In this document: in pieces, positions 1-7,030 of the stretch
Layout: each line of letters starts with the position of its first letter
Position numbering within the stretch: the stretch's first letter is position 1
Source of the DNA: a virus
Length of the DNA: 64,000 bases
Strand: one strand, 5' to 3'
Virus record (IMG/VR): IMGVR_UViG_3300036845_000196
Span: 1-64,000 of that record
The notes under the pieces: model-generated
What the model was told of the DNA's origin: nothing
The model's input: the letters and a program-made list of their open reading frames with translations, nothing else
Databases searched by the model: none
Translations under genes and position numbers: made by a program

Positions 1-114
1 ATCAGGTTCCGCAAGCGCGCCAAGGTTTATTTGCGCGGCGACGGCTGGCAGCGTCAGCAGCAAACATTCCGGGCGCCTAATACCGAGATCGCGGCATCAC
101 AAAGTGGAGGTTAA
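1..114 (+). CDS. 3' end of a hypothetical protein (cut by window edge)
   Basis: Frame 1 is open from the first base to a TAA at 112-114, giving the last 37 residues of a basic protein (begins IRFRKRAKVYLRGDGW). The next gene follows after 5 bases, and its Shine-Dalgarno GGAGG lies in the last codons of this one, so the two are probably cotranscribed. No family is recognisable from the fragment. Confidence 0.5.
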   Translation: MRFRKRAKVYLRGDGWQRQQQTFRAPNTEIAASQSGG

Positions 115-119
115 GAAAC

Positions 120-281
120 ATGCGATGGCGGCGAGACCTCAGCTACGATCTGATTTGGGAGCCGCGATGGAGCGGGTGGCGCCTGCCAGACCCGCTCTGG
201 TTCTGGAAAGAGACGAAACAGCCGGCCGCGCTTTTCGCGCTGGAAATGCGGCGCGGCATCAATGTGAAGTTTTACGCCTAA
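120..281 (+). CDS. small Trp/Arg-rich hypothetical protein (53 aa)
   Basis: The ATG at 120 sits 6 bases after GGAGG. The product begins MRWRRDLSYDLIWEPRW and is rich in Trp and Arg. A longer reading in another frame (104-301) has no ribosome site and is taken as a shadow. No domain recognised; the ribosome site and tight spacing support a real gene. Confidence 0.55.
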   Translation: MRWRRDLSYDLIWEPRWSGWRLPDPLWFWKETKQPAALFALEMRRGINVKFYA

Positions 282-311
282 CGTGTCGTGACTGCGGCTA
301 AGTAGGGCCAC

Positions 312-340
312 TTGACACATAGGGCCAACTGTGCTATGCT
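312..340 (+). promoter_or_regulatory. sigma70-type promoter
   Basis: TTGACA (312-317) and TATGCT (335-340) are separated by 17 bp, in a gap between two plus-strand genes and 45 bp upstream of the next start (386). The -35 is perfect and the -10 matches 4 of 6. It should drive the small-gene cluster 386-2715. Confidence 0.7.
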
Positions 341-385
341 CTTTAAATCGGAAGGGCAATCCTGCCCGCTGATAGGAGAGAGAAG

Positions 386-577
386 ATGACCAAGAAAGCA
401 AATCTGCACGTTGATGATCTGGTCCGCGTCATACAGGACGACGGCGCGCTCGGCCCGACGCTCTACATGATCGAATGGATGGGAGAGCGAGGTTACTGTG
501 TCATCCGGGAGGCGGGCAACCCCCTCGCTGGCGGCAAGGAGTTTGATACGTCCCTACTCCAACAGGTCCCTCGGTGA
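386..577 (+). CDS. hypothetical protein (63 aa), first gene of the 386-2715 cluster
   Basis: ATG preceded by AGGAGAGAGAAG. The product begins MTKKANLHVDDLVRVIQDDG and resembles a small SH3-like or KOW-like fold in composition, but no family is recognised. Its stop overlaps the GTG start of the HTH gene by 4 bases, so translation is probably coupled. It lies directly behind the promoter at 312-340. Confidence 0.65.
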   Translation: MTKKANLHVDDLVRVIQDDGALGPTLYMIEWMGERGYCVIREAGNPLAGGKEFDTSLLQQVPR

Positions 578-777
578 CCGGCAAACAATTCAGCGCGGCT
601 CTCAACCGCCTCGGGCTAAGTCAGCTCGGGGCGGCGAGGCTGTTCAAGGCCAACGGCCGCACGGCGCGGCGTTGGGCCTTGGGGGAGAGATCGGTCCCGG
701 AGCCTGTCGCGATACTTTTGCGCTTGATGCTCGCCGGCAAGATCACGGCCGTCGACATCGAGCGCGGTCATCAGTAG
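574..777 (+). CDS. small helix-turn-helix DNA-binding protein (67 aa)
   Basis: Starts at a GTG that overlaps the previous stop (GTGA). Residues 10-40 carry a Cro/XRE-like helix-turn-helix pattern (LGLSQLGAARLF then NGRTARRWALGE), and the C-terminal part resembles the PVAILLRLM segment often seen in phage and host HTH proteins of this size. Probably a small transcription regulator or antitoxin-like protein; no toxin partner is evident next door. Confidence 0.7.
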   Translation: MTGKQFSAALNRLGLSQLGAARLFKANGRTARRWALGERSVPEPVAILLRLMLAGKITAVDIERGHQ

Positions 778-788
778 TTGGCGACGCC

Positions 789-968
789 ATGTGGGAACTA
801 TTTGCACTCGACAACGGCGAGCGGCACGTTATCCCGCAGGACGATTTATGTTTGCACGATGCCACGCCAGACTGCCTCTGCTGTCCATTCGACGATGACG
901 GCGTATGGATTCATAATTCTGCCGATGGCCGCGAACAGTACGAGCGTAAGCAGTTGCGACGACACTGA
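789..968 (+). CDS. hypothetical Asp/Cys-rich protein (59 aa)
   Basis: ATG at 789, product begins MWELFALDNGERHVIPQDD. It contains an HDATPDCLCC segment with three cysteines that could bind metal, and ends in a basic tail (KQLRRH). It lies 11 bp after the HTH gene and 21 bp before the next start, in the same orientation. No family recognised. Confidence 0.55.
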   Translation: MWELFALDNGERHVIPQDDLCLHDATPDCLCCPFDDDGVWIHNSADGREQYERKQLRRH

Positions 969-989
969 CATCACATTAGGAACGCCGAT

Positions 990-1367
990 ATGAGCGACCA
1001 CGAGGAGCTGGCAGAGAACTTCCCGCGTATCTGGCTCGGCCCGCGATGCCAGACGGAGGAACGGTCTTGGTGCGAGGACCCGCAGCCGTGCGACGATTGC
1101 GGGGAGCAGGCGGTTGAATATCGTCGGGCTGACCTCGTTGACGCTGAGATCGAGCGCCTGCAAGACGACGCCAAGATGATCGCCCGCGCCGATTTCAGCA
1201 CGCAGGAGCGCATCGCTGAGCAGGATGCGGAGATCGCCAAGCTGCGGGCGGTGCTCAGTGCTATCGTTCATACTTATGAGCATGAACAGGATTTGCCAGA
1301 CGGCATCACGGTTGGCTTCGCCATGTACGAAAAGGCGCTCGGCGCGAATGAGCAGGCGCCGACATGA
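990..1367 (+). CDS. hypothetical protein with Cys cluster and coiled coil (125 aa)
   Basis: Begins MSDHEELAENFPRIWLGP. Residues 20-45 hold four Cys (C-x7-C-x3-C-x2-C) that may form a small zinc site, followed by a long charged helix (ERLQDDAKMIARADFSTQ and on) that looks like a coiled coil. The stop overlaps the next ATG by 4 bases, so the pair is translationally coupled. This layout is common in small early-region phage proteins of unknown role. Confidence 0.6.
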   Translation: MSDHEELAENFPRIWLGPRCQTEERSWCEDPQPCDDCGEQAVEYRRADLVDAEIERLQDDAKMIARADFSTQERIAEQDAEIAKLRAVLSAIVHTYEHEQDLPDGITVGFAMYEKALGANEQAPT

Positions 1368-1573
1368 GTGAGCTAGTTGAATATCGAACGGAACACGGGG
1401 TCTACTATGTGACGCCGGAAGATGCGGCGTTGCTGAGTAACGACTTGGCCTTCGGAACCTGTGTCATCAAGACGGAATTGATCGGCGACCGAGTCATAGG
1501 AACCCGGGTAGACCCAGCGAACATTTTTGCTGATGTTCTTGATGAGCAGATAGCGCGCGATGAAGATCATTGA
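1364..1573 (+). CDS. hypothetical acidic protein (69 aa)
   Basis: Overlaps its upstream neighbour by ATGA and its downstream neighbour by 14 bases. The product begins MSELVEYRTEHGVYYVTPED and is acidic throughout. No motif or family recognised; assigned by operon position and coding continuity. Confidence 0.55.
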   Translation: MSELVEYRTEHGVYYVTPEDAALLSNDLAFGTCVIKTELIGDRVIGTRVDPANIFADVLDEQIARDEDH

Positions 1574-1952
1574 CCCGGGTCACGAATACTTGTTGGAGGG
1601 CGTTGGGAAAAACGCCCAAGATCAGCGCGTGGTTTTCGTCAAAAACCAAGGCGCCAAATATCCAGGCAATACCGGGTATCATTCCGGCGTAATAACGCAA
1701 GAACTTCTGCGGGTATGCATCGACAGAACCAAATACCTAAACAATCAAGGTTCCTGTCTGGAAACAGAAATGGCTTTGGCGGCGTTGCGTCAGGCCCTTG
1801 CATGGTATGAGGTACGAGCCGCAAGGTGCCGAGGAACGCATATAGAGGCCGAACACGCCGCTGATATAGACCGGATGCCGACCTGCCCGATATGCGGGCA
1901 CTGTCAAGATCATCGGCAAGAACATGAGCGTCTGCCAGGAACGGTCAGATGA
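1560..1952 (+). CDS. conserved phage hypothetical protein with C-terminal Cys/His cluster (130 aa)
   Basis: Begins MKIIDPGHEYLLEGVGKN. The pattern PGHEYLL, FVKNQG, YPGN and then QELLRVCIDRTKYLN matches a small protein family I recall from many tailed phages of proteobacteria, whose function is unknown. The C-terminus CPICGHCQDHRQEH is a probable zinc-binding site. It overlaps the previous gene by 14 bases, which argues for coordinated expression. Confidence 0.7.
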   Translation: MKIIDPGHEYLLEGVGKNAQDQRVVFVKNQGAKYPGNTGYHSGVITQELLRVCIDRTKYLNNQGSCLETEMALAALRQALAWYEVRAARCRGTHIEAEHAADIDRMPTCPICGHCQDHRQEHERLPGTVR

Positions 1953-1989
1953 CAAACAAACACCCAAATAAGCGATTAGGGTGGAGCAC

Positions 1990-2250
1990 ATGAAGCAGAA
2001 AACCATAGATCGGATCGCGGCTAGTCCCGGCGGCCTCAAAGAGCAATTGGAGGGTCGCAATGCCGAAATTGTCCGGTTGCGAGCGGCTCTTGAATTGGTG
2101 CGAGATTATATTCACGATCAGCCCATCGCGAATGCAATTGTCCCGATCATTGGCAAGAAACTTACTGGAAAAGAGCCGAGTTTGATTCAGACGATAGACA
2201 CCGCGCTTCGCGCAAATGGGCAATTAAGAAAATCGGAGACGGAGGGCTAA
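1990..2250 (+). CDS. hypothetical coiled-coil protein (86 aa)
   Basis: The ATG at 1990 follows GGTGGAG closely; a GTG at 1981 in the same frame is an alternative start. The middle (EQLEGRNAEIVRLRAALELV) is a heptad-like helix of the sort seen in many short phage early proteins. The last bases contain the GGAGGG ribosome site of the next gene, which starts directly after the TAA. Confidence 0.55.
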   Translation: MKQKTIDRIAASPGGLKEQLEGRNAEIVRLRAALELVRDYIHDQPIANAIVPIIGKKLTGKEPSLIQTIDTALRANGQLRKSETEG

Positions 2251-2367
2251 ATGATAGAGGGATTTGCGCTGGGGGTTGGAGTAGGCTTCCTGCTCGGCTT
2301 CAAAATAGCCAGCCATATGGGCAAGAAGCATCTTGCGCGGATGCGAGCGATTTGGATGCAGTCTTAG
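2251..2367 (+). CDS. small single-pass membrane protein (38 aa)
   Basis: ATG directly abuts the previous TAA, with GGAGGG 5 bases upstream. Residues 5-20 (FALGVGVGFLLGFKIA) form one hydrophobic segment with small-residue packing, followed by a basic tail. Probably an inner-membrane microprotein; function unknown. Confidence 0.5.
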   Translation: MIEGFALGVGVGFLLGFKIASHMGKKHLARMRAIWMQS

Positions 2368-2490
2368 ATGAGGACCGCGTGCATGGGCGAGCCGCCCGAT
2401 CTTAAAGCTCTCTACCTGCACGGAGAGAGTGATCCCTGGGTGACCTTGGATTGGCCGGGCGGCTCACCCATGTTCGCAAACAAGAGATGA
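2368..2490 (+). CDS. hypothetical microprotein (40 aa)
   Basis: ATG directly follows the stop of the membrane microprotein. The product begins MRTACMGEPPDLKALYLHGE. There is no clear ribosome site, so expression would rely on coupling; an in-frame ATG at 2383 is another possible start. Low confidence. Confidence 0.35.
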   Translation: MRTACMGEPPDLKALYLHGESDPWVTLDWPGGSPMFANKR

Positions 2491-2496
2491 CCGCTA

Positions 2497-2715
2497 ATGA
2501 AAATTGACGACAACCCACCTGGACTGATTGGCCGCCGAATGCTCCGTGTCGGCGACGGCAAGGTGGTCGTGCAGGAAGAATGGAACATCGACACGCCGGG
2601 ATGTCCCATGATCCGCTCGCCGTGGCACCCACCGCCGCCGAACAGTGGCCCTCTCTGGATTCGCCAAGTCACGATGACAGAGGAAGAATACCGAGACGCT
2701 TTCCCTAATGCCTAA
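2497..2715 (+). CDS. hypothetical protein (72 aa), last gene of the left plus-strand cluster
   Basis: Begins MKIDDNPPGLIGRRMLRVG and contains a Pro-rich HPPPPNSGPLW segment. It ends 6 bp before the end of the convergent minus-strand gene, so this is where the two transcription units meet. No family recognised. Confidence 0.55.
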   Translation: MKIDDNPPGLIGRRMLRVGDGKVVVQEEWNIDTPGCPMIRSPWHPPPPNSGPLWIRQVTMTEEEYRDAFPNA

Positions 2716-2721
2716 CTTGCG

Positions 2722-3156
2722 CTACGGCACGATCTCGAACGCGATGGGCGGCTGCGTGAACACTGCAGTCTTTATCGGATTGATCTGGTAAAGCCCTTGG
2801 AAAATATAGCTGTGTTTTCCGGTCTCCAAATCAGCGGGGAGCTTGATCGGCCTGTCGTGCTTGGTGCACCCCGTCGCCGGGAAAATATAATTTTCACTCA
2901 TGAATCTCAGATAGCCATCCTGCGGTCCCTTAATCATCCGCACGCCGGTTCCTGGCACGCCTGGCCGCACCTGACAAATATCGACGTGGAGCGTCACGAC
3001 ATCGCCGGCATGGATCGGACCGTCGTGCAGGATTGAGACGCTATTGATCTTGACCGGATCGGGGTTGTCGAGAAACCACCAGTAAAAGGCCATGCCGGCC
3101 ATGATCGCCCAACAGACGGTGGAAATCTTCATCAGGCACGAAATGATGCGCCTCAT
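2722..3156 (-). CDS. membrane-anchored hypothetical protein (144 aa)
   Basis: The ATG at 3156 overlaps the previous stop (ATGA), which I prefer to a longer reading from 3234. The N-terminus has a hydrophobic segment (about residues 10-28, CWAIMAGMAFYWWFL) that is a signal anchor, followed by a soluble part of about 110 residues with beta-type sequence (SVSILHDGPIHAGDVVTLHV). It is the last gene of the long leftward unit and sits beside the lysis genes, so a periplasmic lysis or superinfection role is possible but unproven. Confidence 0.6.
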   Translation of the reverse strand: MRRIISCLMKISTVCWAIMAGMAFYWWFLDNPDPVKINSVSILHDGPIHAGDVVTLHVDICQVRPGVPGTGVRMIKGPQDGYLRFMSENYIFPATGCTKHDRPIKLPADLETGKHSYIFQGLYQINPIKTAVFTQPPIAFEIVP

Positions 3157-3398
3157 CGTGGAGTGATTTTTACCCATCCCGTTACGACACCCCATACGGC
3201 TGAGCCTCCAACTATAACGGCACCGATGATCCACAGAATCTTGCCGAGCAACGTGCTGGCTTTGTAGAAATCAACGGCTGGCTTGGCGTCCTCTTGAAAG
3301 GCTTTCCGGCTCTGAATTTCGGATGCCAACGCCCTTTCGAGATTCCCAATACGTTCGTCGGCACTTAGCCGATCATCCCAAGACCCGTGGCCCGACAT
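3153..3398 (-). CDS. small C-terminally anchored membrane protein (81 aa)
   Basis: Charged N-terminal helix (DERIGNLERALASEIQSRK), then one transmembrane segment near residues 50-72 (LGKILWIIGAVIVGGSAVWG). This topology fits phage holin-accessory or superinfection-exclusion proteins, and it lies in the lysis end of the genome, but no specific family is recognised. It overlaps the next gene by ATGA. Confidence 0.6.
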   Translation of the reverse strand: MSGHGSWDDRLSADERIGNLERALASEIQSRKAFQEDAKPAVDFYKASTLLGKILWIIGAVIVGGSAVWGVVTGWVKITPR

Positions 3399-3410
3399 CC
3401 TTATATCCCA

Positions 3411-3439
3411 ATTGTAGGCAGTAGAATAGGGGTAAGCAA
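3411..3439 (-). promoter_or_regulatory. possible leftward promoter
   Basis: On the minus strand TTGCTT is followed after 17 bp by TACAAT, just upstream of the gene starting at 3398. The gap 3399-3517 contains no gene. The -10 is good and the -35 poor (3 of 6). Confidence 0.35.
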
Positions 3440-3517
3440 TACGAAAGGACTATGCCACAATCTTCGGTCTGCTCCTATCGGTACTAAGGTCCCGGTACTT
3501 TTGGATAATATGTCTTT

Positions 3518-3862
3518 TTACGCAGGGCCACGTTGAACAACCTTGAGTCGCCCCGGATCAACATCCGGCATCTGCTGTGACCCGCGCTGGGGCTCGACCG
3601 CGTGCATGGCCTCGCCGCTCATGGCGTTGATCTGGCGCATTTTGGATTTGAGCAGATGAAGCTCGCGCTGTGCGGCGTCTAGCCGGCGGACGATTTTCTC
3701 GCGCGAGGTCCGCAGCGATTCGTTCTCGGATGACACCGCCTCGAATCCGGCGCGGTAGGAATCGCACTGGCCTTTGAGCAGCGTATTTTCATCGTGCAGA
3801 TCGGCCATCATGGTTTGGAGCGCGCCTGCGAGTTGCACGGCGTCGTCGCGGTCATCGGACAT
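3518..3862 (-). CDS. coiled-coil hypothetical protein (114 aa)
   Basis: I take the ATG of MSDDRDDAVQLAGALQ at 3862 instead of the upstream start at 3922, which would run into the preceding gene. The middle is a long predicted coiled coil (DENTLLKGQ, SENESLRTSREKIVRRLD, LHLLKSKMRQ). The tail is Pro/Gln-rich. No enzymatic motif; it lies between a small Cys protein and the terminal membrane genes. Confidence 0.6.
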   Translation of the reverse strand: MSDDRDDAVQLAGALQTMMADLHDENTLLKGQCDSYRAGFEAVSSENESLRTSREKIVRRLDAAQRELHLLKSKMRQINAMSGEAMHAVEPQRGSQQMPDVDPGRLKVVQRGPA

Positions 3863-3864
3863 GG

Positions 3865-4197
3865 CTAGGATGCCTCTCGCATTGTTGCTGCGGCGGTAAC
3901 CGCCTCGTGTTTTTTGGCCCACGCTTTAAGCATGTATTCATCGTAAACGCAGGCATCGCATGTGATGGGAGCCGTAAGCCATGAACGGCATACACTGCAA
4001 TCGCCTTGATGCGGTTCGGCGCCCGAACGCTTTACATAATTGTGGCACCAATCGAGGCCCATTGCTGGCTGCTCTGCGACCATTAATTCGGCGGCGATTA
4101 ATTCGACTTCGGCAATCGTTCTGCTCCAATCTCCGGTCTTGCCCCGTATCCAACGCAAATCGAGGCCAGCAACACCAACCGAGTTTCTAACACTCAT
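3865..4197 (-). CDS. hypothetical protein with Cys cluster (110 aa)
   Basis: ATG at 4197 has a strong GGAGG 6 bases upstream, which decides the start over a much longer open frame extending to 4707. Product begins MSVRNSVGVAGLDLRW. Cysteines in WCHNYV, GDCSVCRSW and ITCDACVYDEY suggest a zinc-ribbon-like fold. It follows the terminator of the outer-membrane gene by a few bases. Confidence 0.65.
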   Translation of the reverse strand: MSVRNSVGVAGLDLRWIRGKTGDWSRTIAEVELIAAELMVAEQPAMGLDWCHNYVKRSGAEPHQGDCSVCRSWLTAPITCDACVYDEYMLKAWAKKHEAVTAAATMREAS

Positions 4198-4205
4198 GGC
4201 ATCCT

Positions 4206-4234
4206 CCAAAAAACCAGCGGGCATTTGCGCCCGC
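4206..4234 (-). terminator. rho-independent terminator
   Basis: On the minus strand GCGGGC-GCAAAT-GCCCGC forms a 6-bp GC stem with a 6-base loop followed by TGGTTTTTT. It sits 16 bp after the stop of the outer-membrane protein gene and should end that transcript, at least partly, before the Cys-cluster gene. Confidence 0.7.
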
Positions 4235-4249
4235 CTTATCCCCCGACGC

Positions 4250-4957
4250 TTAGTATTTGAACGATACGCCCGTCTTATAGCGCGTACCGAGCTTGGGGCA
4301 CATATTGGCGCCGAGGCAGAGCGAATTGCTTTGGAGCTCCACGCCGGCATAGGTGTCCGCCACGATGACGGTCTTGTTCGTCGAAACGAGATTGAACAGA
4401 ATGCCGGTGCCGACTTCCGGGGAGACCAGCCATTGGTGGGCGGTGGCGAGTCCGAACTGGCTGGAAATGTCGTCCACGTCCACGGCGCCGTACACGTAGT
4501 TTGCCGGGGTGCCGACGACACTGTACTGCGGCGGCAGCACAGGCAGGCTCGGGGCGGTCCCGGTATTGAGGCCCGGCCAGAGCGACGCCATGAACGGGAT
4601 GAGCGAGGTTTGGATGCCCACTCGACCCTCGCCATGGAACGGGCCGGACAGGCTGAAACCGTTATTGCCGGCGTTGAGGTTCTGGAAGTCGAAGATGGCT
4701 TCCGCAAACCATGGGGTCGATGCCGCGACGCAAGCGTAGCCGACTAGAACGCCAATGTCACCGCCGATGACGGTCGTGCCCGCAGGGGCGTTGGGGACGA
4801 CGCCCGCGCCGCCTTCCGCGTTGATGCCGTAGTAGACGCCGCATTTGGTGGGGTAACCAGCGGCCAGCGGCGGGGCTTTGGTGGCCATATCAGCCGCGTG
4901 CGCAGCCGACATTGCGGACAGGACCGCGGCGAGAATTCCAAGCGCGAGCTTTTTCAT
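4250..4957 (-). CDS. outer-membrane beta-barrel-like protein with signal peptide (235 aa)
   Basis: The ATG at 4957 has GGAG 6 bases upstream and begins a classical Sec signal peptide (MKKLALGILAAVLSAM then AHA-AD). The mature protein starts ADMATKAPPLAAG, close to the ADLAVKAPP-type start of rhizobial Omp25/Omp31-like porins, and ends in the aromatic C-terminus SFKY expected of an outer-membrane barrel. Four Cys are present (CGVYYG, YACVAAS, LCLGANMCP), which is odd for a small barrel. It is followed by a terminator. A phage-carried host-like barrel could alter the lysogen surface or receptor; that is inference. Confidence 0.7.
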   Translation of the reverse strand: MKKLALGILAAVLSAMSAAHAADMATKAPPLAAGYPTKCGVYYGINAEGGAGVVPNAPAGTTVIGGDIGVLVGYACVAASTPWFAEAIFDFQNLNAGNNGFSLSGPFHGEGRVGIQTSLIPFMASLWPGLNTGTAPSLPVLPPQYSVVGTPANYVYGAVDVDDISSQFGLATAHQWLVSPEVGTGILFNLVSTNKTVIVADTYAGVELQSNSLCLGANMCPKLGTRYKTGVSFKY

Positions 4958-5034
4958 GTCAGTCTCCATAGCCGTAAATGGCATGGGGATAGTACGCACA
5001 ACTAGGTGTGGTAAGTCCGCAACACCGAATGGAA

Positions 5035-5226
5035 TTATTGGCCGATGCCGCCGCCAGATTGGCCGCCGGCGCCCGGCGGCGGCTGGTGTGCCTGCACCGT
5101 CGCGATAATGGCCGAGATATGCGGCCACAGCTTCAAAGCTGGGCCAATACCGCCCACCGCGCCGATCAACGCTTCCAGGTCGGAACTGTTCTTGACGGCA
5201 ATAGCCGCGATCAGGGACGGGTCCAT
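5035..5226 (-). CDS. small hypothetical protein of the lysis region (63 aa)
   Basis: Begins MDPSLIAAIAVKNSSDLEAL and has a Gly/Ala-rich amphipathic helix plus a Pro/Gly/Gln-rich tail (QPPPGAGGQSGGGIGQ). A ribosome-like AGGAG lies about 10 bases upstream of the ATG. It sits directly behind the holin-like gene. No family recognised. Confidence 0.5.
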   Translation of the reverse strand: MDPSLIAAIAVKNSSDLEALIGAVGGIGPALKLWPHISAIIATVQAHQPPPGAGGQSGGGIGQ

Positions 5227-5238
5227 TATGGTTTGCTC

Positions 5239-5544
5239 CTACGCCGGGGCGGCGGGTGTCGGGGACGGCTGGCTGTGACCGTTGCCGCCAGGAGACGGAT
5301 TAGCGGTCAACGCTGCGATCGTCTGGTCCTTGGTAGCCGACGTGCGGGACGAACCGAAGTAGAACGTCACCACCATGCCGGCAAAGCCGCCGAGCGTACC
5401 AACAAGGGTATTGAGGACGGCTGTAGCTGCCGAGTCCGTTGACGGCGGATGAAGCATCCACACAAAGATGACGACGATAAAAGCCGCCACGACCACAAAG
5501 GCCAGAAGCTTTTGCGTGTCGTTCCAAGACGTGGTTTCTTGCAT
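5239..5544 (-). CDS. holin-like membrane protein (101 aa)
   Basis: Two transmembrane segments (about residues 13-31, LLAFVVVAAFIVVIFVWML, and 43-65, VLNTLVGTLGGFAGMVVTFY) separated by a short turn, followed by a Ser/Thr/Pro-rich hydrophilic tail. Size, topology and position immediately downstream of the endolysin suggest a class II-type holin or a phage membrane protein of the DUF-type found beside lysozymes. Identity as the actual holin is inferred from context. Confidence 0.6.
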   Translation of the reverse strand: MQETTSWNDTQKLLAFVVVAAFIVVIFVWMLHPPSTDSAATAVLNTLVGTLGGFAGMVVTFYFGSSRTSATKDQTIAALTANPSPGGNGHSQPSPTPAAPA

Positions 5545-5574
5545 GGTGCTAAATCCCCCAGTCCAGATTGAAGA

Positions 5575-6429
5575 TTATGCTGCCTTCAACTTGGCGTCAA
5601 TCGCAGCCCAAGTTGCCGGACCAGCAAGCCCGTCGACCGCCAATCCAGCCTGCGTTTGGAAGGCCATAACGGCTCGGCGCGTCATGCGTCCGAAGGAACC
5701 ATCGACAGTCAATTGCGGGTCGGCGCCAAGCTTATTAAGATCGGTTTGCAATGTCGTTGCATCATGCAGTCCAACAGGAACCGGCGCAGGGACGATAGAA
5801 GGCGCTTGCGGGACGTGAATGATCGGCGACCCAATAGCAAGGCTGGGATGGCGACGGACCAATTCCAGATACATCGCTACAGTGCCGGGCTGCGGATCGA
5901 GTTTGCTTGGGTCCCATACACCGTCGGCGACATATTTGCCACCGAGGCCATGACCACCGTAAGCCGCCGTGTCATAGGCATCGGTGCATGACCACAGATA
6001 GCCGCTCAATCGGCCATGTGCGCGTGGCCCGAATCCATTCCAATGTTCCCAATCGAAGCAGGCAAACGGAAGAGTCCATGTCACGCCAGCCGGCAATGCG
6101 TCTATGTGGTCATAGTGTAGATAGAACTTGTCTGCGGCGGCCTTAGATGCAAACGGTCCCTCACCGCGCGGAACATGCACCGAAGTTCGATTCCATGGAT
6201 CACCCTGCCCAATGCCGCATCGCGGATTGCAGTCACTCTCCCGACAATCGGTCGGTCCAATCCAGGCTGCCGGAACGCCGTTATCTGCCGCCGTCTGCTC
6301 ATAGCTCGCCAGCACGCGCTCAATCTCATCAACGCCGCGCGATACGACTTGAGACCGCGTGACTCTCACGGAGCCAAGCAGTTTTTCGTATTCGGGCTGG
6401 AGAGCCGCAAATGGATATTGCATGGTCAT
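5575..6429 (-). CDS. endolysin: muramidase-like domain plus peptidoglycan-binding domain (284 aa)
   Basis: The N-terminal ~185 residues match the phage/rhizobial lysozyme-like family I know by its CRES, GQGDPWNRTSVHVP and GKYVADGVWD blocks; Glu in DCRES is the likely catalytic acid. Residues ~215-282 are a PG_binding_1 repeat (LQTDLNKLGADPQLTVDG, FGRMTRRAVMAFQTQAG). There is no signal peptide, so it would need the neighbouring holin-like protein. The start overlaps a 15-codon ORF (ATGA). That ORF carries the usual N-terminus of this family in another frame, see findings. Confidence 0.8.
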   Translation of the reverse strand: MTMQYPFAALQPEYEKLLGSVRVTRSQVVSRGVDEIERVLASYEQTAADNGVPAAWIGPTDCRESDCNPRCGIGQGDPWNRTSVHVPRGEGPFASKAAADKFYLHYDHIDALPAGVTWTLPFACFDWEHWNGFGPRAHGRLSGYLWSCTDAYDTAAYGGHGLGGKYVADGVWDPSKLDPQPGTVAMYLELVRRHPSLAIGSPIIHVPQAPSIVPAPVPVGLHDATTLQTDLNKLGADPQLTVDGSFGRMTRRAVMAFQTQAGLAVDGLAGPATWAAIDAKLKAA

Positions 6430-6473
6430 TTCCAGCGGTTGGCGTTGGCGGTTTTGAGGGCGGCGATGTTCAT
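6426..6473 (-). CDS. 15-codon ORF carrying the usual endolysin N-terminus
   Basis: ATG at 6473 with AAGAGGT 7 bases upstream encodes MNIAALKTANANRWK and stops at a TGA that overlaps the endolysin ATG. From memory, related endolysins begin with MNIxALKxANAxRW, so this looks like the displaced start of the endolysin. It could act as a coupled leader, or mark a natural or programmed -1/+1 shift, or a sequencing error. Confidence 0.4.
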   Translation of the reverse strand: MNIAALKTANANRWK

Positions 6474-6694
6474 GCGTCGTACCTCTTTTCGCGGGGAGGG
6501 CCAGGCACCGCGGGCACCACCCCTTGCGAAATCACCATGGCGCCATGACGGGTGAGCGAACAGCCGCCGTCGAGCGCGAGATACGGCCCCAGCGCAAGGC
6601 GATGTTCGGTCGAAAGGCCCTGGTTGACGATGACGGCGATGCCTTCGATGCCCGGTTCGAAGCCGATCCACAGCGTCTTGACTTCATTCCACAT
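6470..6694 (-). CDS. hypothetical protein (74 aa)
   Basis: Begins MWNEVKTLWIGFEPGIEGIA and contains two short hydrophobic stretches without clear membrane character. The TGA overlaps the 15-codon ORF start by ATGA. No family recognised; operon position upstream of the endolysin supports expression with the lysis genes. Confidence 0.5.
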   Translation of the reverse strand: MWNEVKTLWIGFEPGIEGIAVIVNQGLSTEHRLALGPYLALDGGCSLTRHGAMVISQGVVPAVPGPPREKRYDA

Positions 6695-6747
6695 GGTCTA
6701 GACCTTTACTTCGTCGGCTGGACCGTGACTCGGCGGATATGATTCGG

Positions 6748-7005
6748 TCAAGAGTCGGAAGGAGGTTTTGGGCCGTCTTTCCGTAGCCTTTCCACCATCG
6801 CGATAAGAGCTTCACCGGAAAGAGGGGCGCCGTAGCGGCCGAAGCCGAAGAATTGGTCGGAGGGGATTTCGATGGAGCGGCGGCGGCCCTTGCGGTTGCC
6901 GGATTTGGACCAGTAGGCGACGACTTCGATCAGGGTCGGCCACGCCTCATCGGCTTCAATGCTTCGAGCTTTGGCGAGGTCGCCGGATGGTGCAGGGCGA
7001 GGCAT
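6748..7005 (-). CDS. hypothetical basic protein (85 aa)
   Basis: Begins MPRPAPSGDLAKARSIEADE and has a basic middle (KSGNRKGRRRSIEIP). No family recognised. It lies immediately beyond a family-A cassette (7031-7433), so it was probably once directly adjacent to the polyvalent protein gene at 7441. Confidence 0.5.
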   Translation of the reverse strand: MPRPAPSGDLAKARSIEADEAWPTLIEVVAYWSKSGNRKGRRRSIEIPSDQFFGFGRYGAPLSGEALIAMVERLRKDGPKPPSDS

Positions 7006-7030
7006 ATTCTTGGTTTCCTTTGGAGTCGTT

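Noticed and set aside
3865-4707. 280-residue minus-strand ORF
   Set aside because: Only the last 110 codons have a strong ribosome site (ATG at 4197); the rest overlaps the outer-membrane protein gene in another frame and has low-complexity basic composition.
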